Source: Pterobdella sp. o SKG-2022
Lineage: Eukaryota > Annelida > Clitellata > Hirudinida > Piscicolidae
DNA length: 64,000 bases
Assembly: GCA_964035795.1 (NCBI GenBank)
Contig: OZ038322.1
Location: 7,207,037-7,271,036, forward strand
Direction of reading: 5' to 3'
Below the pieces are notes generated by a model that worked only from the letters and a program-made list of their open reading frames with translations, was not told where the DNA came from and ran no database searches. Positions within the stretch are counted from its first letter, which is position 1, and every line of letters starts with the position of its first letter. The translations under genes were made by a program, and so were the position numbers. Below, piece after piece: positions 51,991 through 61,521 of this stretch.

Positions 51991-52654
51991 AGCATTTGAA
52001 GATTTAATTATATCTCATGTCCAAGAAGCTTGTAGGCAAGATACAGAAAGTCATTTCGTTTATTTGTTCGACCAGCATCTTTATGTACGCTTACAACCGT
52101 GTATGCTTTAACTTGAGTTTCATCTTTTGTCCAATATCAATAAATTTTTTTGTTTTTCTTTTTTTCTGTTGTTCTAAAACAAAATTTTTGAAAATTTTGA
52201 AATAAAAAGCTAAAAACATTGTTATAGGGGCACGATACTGTACCAAAGCCTTCAAATCTACTTGTCAATCTTTAACTATCAAGCAATTTCAATCACTTGA
52301 TTGTTAGATTTTTTTTACGAAAAGCTTTTTTTAATGAATCAGTTTCTTTATTTTATTCGTGACCATCTTTCGACAAACGCCGCATAATCTAATATACCAA
52401 AAAAATTTTTATTTTTATTAACAAAATACTCCTTTAAAAATTTATCGACTTTTCATGCTATATGATTTTTTTTAGGAAAAAATTCAAAACTATCGAAGTA
52501 TTTCAAAATAAACATTTTTTGTCTTTATATAATTTTACAAAACGTCAAAAAACAATTCCAATTTAAAATAAAAACTTAAAATATAACAAAAAATAAGTAA
52601 ATTTACTGTCAGTTGTAAGGCTTATGTAATGCTTATAAACTAAAAGTTACGAAC
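51991..52654. other. Interval between the retrotransposon and ISCU
   Basis: No gene recognised. A weak match to the hammerhead-like repeat (CACTTGATTGTTAG, then TACGAAAAGC) lies at 52294-52328. The rest is AT-rich and must contain the ISCU promoter; no TATA box is clear. Confidence 0.4.
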
Positions 52655-53801
52655 ATGCATAATATGACTTCGGCGAAAATGTTTCGTTTAACTTCTGGTG
52701 TTTTGAAACCTACTTCTTTACTCGAACAATTCAAACCACTGGGTGCAGTTTCTAAAGCTTTTTATCATAAAAATGTGAGTTTACTTTAATTGGATGTTCG
52801 AAGCGCAATTAAAGTTTGAGACAGTCATGGTTTAGATTAATAAAAATAAATATGTTTCGGTTCGATACTATCTTTTAAAATTATTTTTAAAAACATCAAA
52901 AATACTATAAATCAAATATATACTTTATTGTTGCAAGGTCATTGATCATTACGAAAATCCAAGAAATGTTGGTTCTTTCAAGAAAGATGAAAAGAATGTA
53001 GGCACAGGATTGGTTGGAGCTCCAGCTTGCGGGGACGTCATGAAACTTCAAGTAACAAATAAACAACGAATATTATTATAGTAACACATACTTTAAGGTT
53101 TTATAACTTATTTTTCAACAGATTAAAGTTGATGATAATGGCAAGATAACTGATGCATGTTTTAAAACTTTCGGATGTGGATCAGCTATTGCCTCAAGCT
53201 CCCTTGCCACTGAATGGGTCAAAGGAAAGAATGTAAGAAAAAATTATGTGTTTGTTAAATAAATAATTTTTAAAATTTAAGCTTATAATGGTTTTTTACA
53301 TTATTTTATTTGAGAGTTCATTTTCTTATAACCTGGCTTATAGGTTGAAGAAGCTAACAAAATAACTAATGCACAAATTGCTAAAGAATTGTGCTTGCCT
53401 CCAGTCAAATTGCATTGCTCCAGTAAGAATCATTCAGTGAAATTTATTTTATAAATATTTAAAGTAGTTTATGTTATAAATATTTGTTATAGTATGAAAC
53501 TAATATCTTAATAAATCATTGCTATAGCATTTCAGATAGTTTGCTGAAAAATAAAAATCTTTGTACTTTAGCAGATCAACATTTGAACTCATTTAATTTT
53601 TTACTTTCCAGTTTCATTTCATTATTTTTTAGTTCTACTCATCATTATTCTATAAATTTTTAAATTATAATTATCTTTGACTATATATAGAAACCTTAAA
53701 TCTTCATTATATTTTGGCAATATACTCTTTAAAATAAAACAGTGTTGGCTCAGGATGCTATCAAGGCAGCCATAAGTGACTTGAACAAAAAAAAGGAATA
53801 A
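52655..53801 (+). CDS. ISCU: Iron-sulfur cluster assembly scaffold protein ISCU
   Basis: Five exons join in phase: 52655-52774, 52938-53051, 53122-53232, 53344-53422, 53743-53801 (TAA), encoding 160 residues. ISCU is the mitochondrial scaffold on which NFS1-ISD11-ACP, with ferredoxin and frataxin, builds [2Fe-2S] clusters before transfer by HSC20 and mortalin. The N-terminal 40 residues, rich in Lys/Arg, Ser/Thr and Phe and nearly free of acidic residues, form a likely import presequence (MFRLTSGVLKPTSLLEQF). The mature part starts near YHKNVIDHYENPRNVGSF. All three cluster cysteines and the key Asp are present (GAPACGDVMKLQ, KTFGCGSAIASSS, LPPVKLHCSM), and LPPVK is the chaperone-binding motif. 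In-frame ATGs at 52655, 52664 and 52679 are all possible starts; the first is used here. The short Lys-rich tail is abbreviated compared with the human protein. Confidence 0.96.
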
Positions 53802-53802
53802 A
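53797..53802 (+). terminator. AATAAA overlapping the ISCU stop codon
   Basis: The hexamer includes the TAA stop (53799-53801). A second AATAAA at 54034-54039 would give a more usual 3' UTR of about 230 bp and is the likelier site. Confidence 0.35.
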
Positions 53803-54880
53803 ATTTGCATTTTTATTCGATTTAATTGACTTTTTAGTATAATATAATATTTTGAATTTCGTACAAATGTCTTTAAATAACTACAATAATAATATCCAAA
53901 CATTTGAAATCACATCAGACATTATCAGTTTTGTACAGTAATAATTATTTACACTGATAAAAGTTTGGTGCAGAATTTAACATTCAATTGAGTATGTATT
54001 CTTAAATAACCTTTCATAAACTTGGAAGTTACAAATAAATTTTTCGACTTGTATTTCTAAATGGACTCGTGTTCAGCGTTGAATATTATTATCGAATACA
54101 AGTATGATAAGTGCATAACTATACCAATTTAAGGGGAAGTTGTCATTCGAGTGATCGCTGTAATGCTCATAATGGCTGCAAAAAAACAAAATTATCTTCA
54201 TCAAAAAATATTTTATGTTCATAGATGATTTACGATACCACACGAATCAAAAATTTGTATTTTGTGTTTCTAAGTTGCCAAGTATTGTATTCAGATAAAA
54301 CCTCAAGAATATTTATATTGTATCAACACGAAAATACTAGTCTTCACGACTAACTTGGTTTTAAACACTGAAGCGTTTGAAATAACCATATTCTGTGGTT
54401 AAAATCGTTTTTGGATCAATAGAAATTAGTTTTCAAACATTTTAGTGACCATATACTATAAAAATCATAATGACAAGTAACATGAAAATGGAGCGATTTA
54501 TGCCACGCTTATGCTCCGTAATCGATGCTCAATTTATTTGTCATAAACAAAAGTATGTTTTAATGATTCGATTTTTTTGGTTATCAAATACTACTGTGAT
54601 ATTTTTTTTACTTGAAAAATAGTTTAAAGGTTTAATTGTTTTTATTTAAATGGAATTAAAAATCGTTTCAACTATTGAAAATTTTTTTACACAAATTTCT
54701 TGAATCAATAGTACTTTTTTTGAAAATGAGTTGAAGGCAAAAATTCAGTTATAAATTTACTAAAAAAGTTTTCGCAGTTCTGAGAATATTTCATATTATT
54801 AGTGCCATTGTTTTCCCTTCAATTATATTTTAGACAGCTATACATACTTTTCCGTCATATATATTTATGATAAGCACACA
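53803..54880. other. Interval between ISCU and the first IF gene
   Basis: AT-rich, with no open frame or repeat that I can support apart from the ISCU 3' UTR and poly(A) signal. Confidence 0.5.
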
Positions 54881-54890
54881 AGCTGAAATA

Positions 54891-54898
54891 TATAAAAG
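54891..54898 (+). promoter_or_regulatory. TATA box of IF gene 1
   Basis: TATAAAAG 48 bp before the ATG at 54946. Initiation about 25-30 bp downstream would leave a 5' UTR of only some 20-25 nt, which supports the chosen start and the absence of an upstream exon. Confidence 0.6.
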
Positions 54899-54945
54899 AG
54901 TGCGACAGAACCAAGAGATACCCACTTTTGATACTGAAAGCATCC

Positions 54946-57900
54946 ATGTCTTATACTGAGGTCCGCAAAGAAAGGGTGACAGAGGGAACCACAGGTTTGG
55001 GCTCTCGTTCTGGCACATCGTACGAGACAAGACACATCCGTCAATATGAGACTGAAGGTGGTTCTTCCTACAAAAGTACCATTGCTCCCAGACATTTGGT
55101 CATTCAACGTACTATCTCTGGAACTCTAGGATCTGGAGTGAGATCTTTATCAGCATCTCGTTCGGGATACTCATACGATGCAGCGGGCTTGGGAGCCCCT
55201 GCGGGTGCTTATGCTGCCGTGACCAGCACTGGAGTGAACGCTGTTAAGTCTTCCAGAGACAGAGAAAAGAAAGATATGCAAGATTTAAATGAAAGGTTCG
55301 CAAGCTACATTGAAAAAGTGCGATTTTTAGAAGTTCAGAACAGGAAGCTAGCAGAAGAGCTTGAAAAACTGAAGGCCAGATGGGGTAAAGAAACCACACA
55401 GATCAAAGCCATGTACCAGGCGGAATTGGACGAGGCTAGAAGACTACTAGATGAGGCTGAAAAGGACAAGGCTCGCTTGGAAATAAGAACCGCATCTTTA
55501 GAGGAACAATTGGAAGAGGCCAGACAGAGGTAGGTTCAGATTATATGTGATATTTCAATTTAATTTATCTTTTGAGATAATAGTTTAAAAAATATTTGAA
55601 TAATATAAATTTCAGTATATTTAACTTAGTTATAATTTTTTTGTTGATTATTTATCATAATTGTAAAGTATTCAGTTATATTCATTGAAAAAAAATTACT
55701 ATAAATCTATAGGTTAGATCTCATCATAAAACATTAGACTGCCATTGTTATAGAGTTTATTTGAATTGTAGAAATACACAGAAGTTAAATGTATATTTTC
55801 ATATTAAATGCATAAAATTCAATTAATTGCTTTTATTCAAAGTTTAAAATTGAATATAATTGTTATATAAAAATTTGAAATTCTCTTTAAGAAAAAAAAA
55901 CTTTTATAATTTTTTCCAATGTTTTTCAATTAAGAAAAGAACCTCTCCGCTCACTACATTGATTACTTCAATGTTTAATTTTTTGAAAAAGGTATCACAT
56001 GCGTTTGATTTCACCTCTAATTGTGGATCGCTGCAATTTTGTTTGATGGAATCCTTTTTTCTTATTTCTGAACTTTATCTGATTATGAAAGTATTTTGCG
56101 GTAGGTTTTTTTCTTCATTGAATAACTTTATTATTTTAGGGGTTAACCAATCAATGGTGATGTTTTTGTAGTTTTTCACTTGTTCCTACTGGTACTACTA
56201 ATATTTTCTTCCAACTTTTAGCTTCTATCTTTCTTGTCCTGGTTCATTCTAGTGGCGAGGTTAACTCTAGTTAGGCCTATTCTCAAAAGTCCTAACTACA
56301 ATTTACTTGATACAATCTTTATCGATTATTTTTTCAAAATAAATGTATTCAAAAACTAAATTTAAAGCTAAAATGAAAAAATTATTCTAACTTTGAATGA
56401 AAGTTGATTAGTTTGGTGTCTATAAATTAATAAAAGCTTCTTTCTATAATTACCCAAGCAAAATAACTTCTAAATAATATTCTAGTTCATTAATATTGAG
56501 TTTAAACTTATTCTGTAAAAAATACAGATAGGAATGTATGACAATGAGCGCCAAACAGCGTATTAGCATATATTACATTACAATCGGTATAATGTTATGT
56601 TCGCTTCTTGTTTTTATTCAATTATATCTATTCAACCTAGGGAATTAAACAACCCAAAAAATATTTACTGGTAGTCAAGATTGAAATTTGGGTCGTCAAA
56701 GATTGATTCAATGTATTTTTGATCAAATGAGGAAAAAAGTTTATCAAGTGAATGATGTGCATAGCTGGCAATAATATGTGTATAATTAATTCTCATTTGT
56801 ATAATACGAACGCTCTCCAATATTTATTTTAGATCGAAACATCAATCTTTATCTTATGAATAACTGCAGCTTATGTGACAAAAGCTGAATTAAACTAATC
56901 TAAAATATGAAACACTTTGCATATCATGTTCCAACACGTTGGTGAACTGTAATTTCTTTGTAACTTGATAAAATAATTAAAAAATGGTAATGATTTGTGA
57001 CTTTGCATAAGCATGCTACAATGTTTGTTTTTAAATTAGTTTAAATATTTCCTATTTGAGTCATTTTAATTTATTTGCTTTTTTTTATATTTTTATAATT
57101 TTTTATCTAATTATACAACAAAATTTTTTCATAAATGCTTTTTCCGTAAAACAGATTCACTGATGCTAGCAAGGAAATTGTGGAACAAAGAGAAAGGATT
57201 GAGCGACAGAACCAGCAACTCTCGGATTACGAAGCAGAAGTGGGTCTTTTGAGAAGGAGGGTTGAAGTGCTCGAAGGAGATAGAGAAAAGGACAAACGAC
57301 TCATTGCCCAACTTCAAGAAAACCTTAACAGAGCCCGTATTGTAAGCTTTAAAAATTGATTTTTATCATCATTATCATTTTTTATAGCCCATTTTTTCAG
57401 CAAAGGTTTAGGCAACGAAATACAGTAAAAAACTATTTTTAAAGCTATCCTTCAGTTAACGTGTCTTACCAAGTCGTGTAATAGCAAAAAAATTATTTTT
57501 GGCCACATAATGAACATCTACTTCTCATACGCTAAACTCTTAAGGACCTAGACAATGAGACATTGTTGCACGTGGATGCAGAAAACAGAAGACAAACCCT
57601 GGAAGAAGAGATTGAGTTTCTGAAGCAAGTTCACGAACAAGTTTGACATTTCTTACTTTTGTTGAAACTACAATATAGTTGGTGCAAGCTGTATCGAAAC
57701 TTGAAATTTTGAAATATGTCTAATAATTTAGTGAACATTTCAAAACATTTGATCTATATAAAAATTATTGAAGATAGTTCATTTTTATGAAGATTATATT
57801 TTTATATCCTTAAGTTTCAAATGATTTTTTTTGTAAATTATTTATGCGTATAGGAGTTGAAAGAATTGGCAGCTCTAGCGTACAGAGATACCACTTCAGA

Positions 57901-60639
57901 GAATAGAGAGTTCTGGAAGAACGAGATGGGACAAGCATTAAGAGAAATTCAACAGGTTCATAAAAGATTATCATAGTAAAAGCAGATAAATTGAAAATTA
58001 TCATAAAACTTCAAAAATTCATCATATCGATATGTACTTTTATTTATTTAACTAACTCAAACAAAGGTGTACGATGAGAAAGTCGACACAATGCGCGGTG
58101 AGCTCGAAGGATTCTACAACCTCAAGGTTCCACTTGAACACCGAGATAACTATCGACAAATAAATGCAAAAATAATTATTTTTTTCTCTCATAACTGCAC
58201 ATGGCAAAATAAAATTTGTGAACACCAGGTGCAAGAATTCAGAACTGGAGCTACAAGAGGTTCCATTGAAACACAACATGCCAAAGAAGAAGTTAAGAAA
58301 CTCAGATCTTCTGTGACTGATCTTAGAGATAGATTAGCTGAATTAGAAACCAAGGTTTTTTAGGCTACTATTATTTTTCCGAAAAAAATCAACTTGTTTT
58401 AAGACATAATTTTTTTTTTCAATAGAACGTGCACTTGTTGAGAGAATTGGAAACACTAAGGAAAGAAAAAGAAGATAGAGAAAGAGAACTTGAAGATGAA
58501 AACAACCAACTGAAGATGGAGATAGCTAAATTGAGGGCAGAAATGGAGGCTATCCTCAAAGAGTTACAAGCAATTATTGACACTAAGCTCGGCCTTGAGC
58601 TTGAAATCGCTGCGTACAGAAAACTTTTGGAAGGAGAAGAAAGCAGGTGATAGTAACTATTTTTAAAATATATAAAAAAATCAAATAGTGAATTAAGCAA
58701 TTAAAATTAAGATTTTTATTGAAAAACGGGATTGTTTCAAACAGAGATTCATTGCACCAATTGGTTAGTCTTTCGGTCGGAGGTGGTGGAGGAAGTGGAG
58801 GTGGATTTGGTATTGGTGGGGGTGCTGGAGGTGGTGGTGGTTTTGGTGCTGGTGGTGGTTTTGGTGCTGGTGGTGGTGGTTTTGGTGGAGGATCAAGCTT
58901 CAGCTACTCAAGCAGTGGCGGAGGTGGTGCATATGGAGGTTATGCTGAAGGTTTGTTTGCATAAAAAAAAAACTCTTCCAGCAAGGAACTGACAACCTTA
59001 ACATTTTTCAAGAAAATTTTCATGTTTCAATACGGGGGATGTAATTCTCTAACAAACTAATCATATTAAATTAATCAAAACTATTAACATAATTTTCAAC
59101 TCTCTTTTATCAATGTTTTTAACTAAAATATCAATTCAGCAATCATTGTAACTTAACGATTTTTCAACTGGGAAGATACGGTCTAAGGCAAATAGTAGAT
59201 GAAATGGTAGCAAACAAACAATCAATTGCGACAACCTATGAAACAAAGAAGACTGGTACATACACTGCGTATAGCATGTCCAAAGGTGCATGAATTGTCC
59301 ATTTTAAGAGTTTCTTTAAATTTTTTCATTGCATGATTCTCAATTTTGCATGTAGAACCGATATTAACTTTTAACAGATATTTAACCTTTTCAAAAGTTA
59401 TGTTTTTGTTCTTTAAATTGAAAAAATTTATAAATAATTATAGACTAAAATTGGAAATTATTGATAGTTGTGAAAAATTTTCATCATCAAATCAATTATT
59501 GTCGAACTAGTAACAACTTGATCCATCAAATCAGGGGATTCTAGTCTCAAAATGAACCAGTTGATCAAGGGAGAAATGTCGGCTAAAACTACTTACCAGA
59601 GGAGCGCTAAAGGACCTGTTTCAATTTCGGAGTGTTCAGCTGATGGCAAGTTCATAACTATCGAAAACACTGGCAGAAAGGTTTGTTAGTGTGATACTAT
59701 CTTTTTTCTTTATATTCTTTATATGCTGCATATTATGTCAAATGTTTTGTTAATTTGGCTGAGTTTACGGTTAAAGTATTCTGAAAATGCAAAATTTTTA
59801 TAATTCAAAGAAATATAGTTAAATCGAAGTGAACTTCAGATTTGCTTTGAAATTCCAAATAAACTTCGAAGCTTTCGAGTATTTATGAAATAGTTTCGAT
59901 TTATTGAAAAATTTTCAATTTTAGAAAAACTATATCGTTTCTGCATTAAATAAGATTTATTGTATTTTGATAAAAAACCTTGAAAGGATGAGCAATTGGG
60001 TGGTTACAAAATAAGAAGGAACATCGATGGGCAGGACAAGATTGACTATGCTTTCGACAAAAACTTTGTTTTAAGGCCTGGAGCTAAAGCAAAGGTAGCC
60101 TTACAAAAATATGAATTATCATATACGTATCAAAAACCTATAAAAAATATCTGAAAAAAAAAATATATAAATTATTCTTTAATTAAAGTCACAGAAAAAA
60201 AAATATTTATTGATCAAGACCAATAAGATAATGAACCATTTGCTAATCAAGGTCTGGGCTCAAAGCCAAAAGCCAGTTAGTGGTGCCCAAGGAGACCTCG
60301 AGGCCACCTTCGCAAACTGGGGTCTGGGTGCCAATATCACCACTAAGCTGGTCAACACCAGCGGAGAGGTGATGTATTATATTAGCTTTTGATGTTGTTT
60401 GTGCGTCGACACCTACCGATGTGTGCCTAAATGGATATCAAGGCCGATATTCGATCTAAAAGTTTTATAATAATATTCACAAGAAATGTTAAGCAGTACA
60501 AGATGGAGAATTTTTATTAAGAATCATTATTGTATATATATTGATAAAATCATTTTCATGCTTTCACCTTTTAATTTTAATGGTTTTTAATTTACAGGAG
60601 AGAGCTACTCATATCCAGAAAACCGTTTACTCTTCGTAA
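54946..60639 (+). CDS. Cytoplasmic intermediate filament protein, lamin-tail isoform
   Basis: Twelve exons join in phase: 54946-55529, 57155-57341, 57545-57640, 57854-57955, 58067-58126, 58229-58354, 58426-58646, 59176-59285, 59535-59680, 59987-60094, 60252-60368, 60598-60639 (TAA), giving 632 residues. A Ser/Thr/Gly-rich head is followed by an alpha-helical rod from about residue 105 (LNERFASYIEKVRFLEVQNR) to about 458 (LGLELEIAAYRKLLEGEESR). The rod, about 354 residues, is the long lamin-type version found in protostome cytoplasmic IFs. The tail contains a lamin-tail Ig-like domain (VSISECSADGKFITIENTG, VLRPGAKAKVWAQSQ, LEATFANWGLG). There is no CaaX box; the protein ends TVYSS, so it is a cytoskeletal IF and not a lamin. 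The start at 54946 is preferred over a near-cognate frame start at 54928. A downstream paralogue follows at 61522. Confidence 0.93.
58745..58964 (+). CDS. Alternative glycine-rich tail exon of IF gene 1
   Basis: An open segment with a good acceptor (TTTCAAACAG) lies between rod exon 58426-58646 and tail exon 59176. It starts in the same phase as the exon at 59176, so both can be joined to the rod. It encodes DSLHQLVSLSV, then GGGF/GGGA repeats with a Ser/Tyr-rich end (SSFSYSSSGGGGAYGGYAEG), and stops at TAA 58962-58964. Joining it onward to 59176 would need the poor donor TT|GTTTGC; the better-looking donor after GAAG gives the wrong phase. I therefore read it as an alternative terminal exon giving a 531-residue protein without a lamin-tail domain. 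An ATTAAA at 59065-59070 could serve as its poly(A) signal. Confidence 0.75.
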
Positions 60640-61437
60640 TCAAAGGATTATAATTCTCTGAAAATTTTTTCAGATTTATTAATGCTTTTCGAAAACTTTA
60701 CACAAAATTTTTCTGAATTTTTCAATGATTTACTTCTTGGTTTAACAGATAATTGTTTTAAAATTGTATTCTTTAGCTAGAATCAAAGGTATTTTATGAT
60801 ACATTATATTTTTGAGGTACTTAGAAGCTTATAATTTTAAAAATAAATCGCTTAAAAAGTTTTTTTGTTGAAAATTGTTTTCAATTATTTAATGCTTCAA
60901 AATTATCAAAACACAACAACAAAAATTTTAATCAAAGTTTCAAATTCGTTCTACTTAACATTCACCCCCTTATCAATAAAAATATGAATCTTAATGTTAA
61001 AGTTTGTTGCTTCAAATACTTTGGAAAAAATTTGCATAATTTATTTAGAGGATATAAGCTTCAATTATTTGACTAAAAAATTCTATACTCGATCTTTATC
61101 GGCTTACGCTGCAATAAAGAACATATGAAAATCTTGCAATATAATAGAGTGAAGATGGAAACATTCTAGCTGATTAATAATAACCCTCAAAATTGAAGGT
61201 CATTAAGGTAAATATCAGTAATGATTTTTCATTCGAATTCTTCTGAGAAAACTTTTTAATACCTATGTTAACTAGAAACGGAAAATTACAAAATAAGAGT
61301 GTGGCCTTTTTGAAGTGATATGATATTGGTGAAAATATTACTTAGAAGTATAACATAGTTTAGCTAGCTATCAGGCTTCAATATTGAATTATTTTTAACA
61401 TTATTAATTTCAAGATCACTTGAGAAAGTTTTGTTGC
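60640..61437. other. Interval between the two IF genes
   Basis: AT-rich. It contains AATAAA at 60842-60847, about 200 bp after the IF gene 1 stop, which is a likely poly(A) signal. I see nothing else. Confidence 0.5.
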
Positions 61438-61444
61438 TATAAAA
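61438..61444 (+). promoter_or_regulatory. TATA box candidate of IF gene 2
   Basis: TATAAAA 78 bp upstream of the ATG at 61522. The position is compatible with a short 5' UTR, as in the paralogue upstream. Confidence 0.45.
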
Positions 61445-61521
61445 CATGAGAAGCATAATGAATTTTGCATTCCTACTCCAATTAATTGTAAGGTCTTTGA
61501 GCGATCAACTAAATATTCGAA

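Noticed and set aside
58732..58992. Val/Leu/Glu-rich 86-codon frame overlapping the glycine-rich exon
   Set aside because: Shifted reading of GGT/GGA repeats; the Gly frame is in phase with the rod exon and has a proper acceptor.
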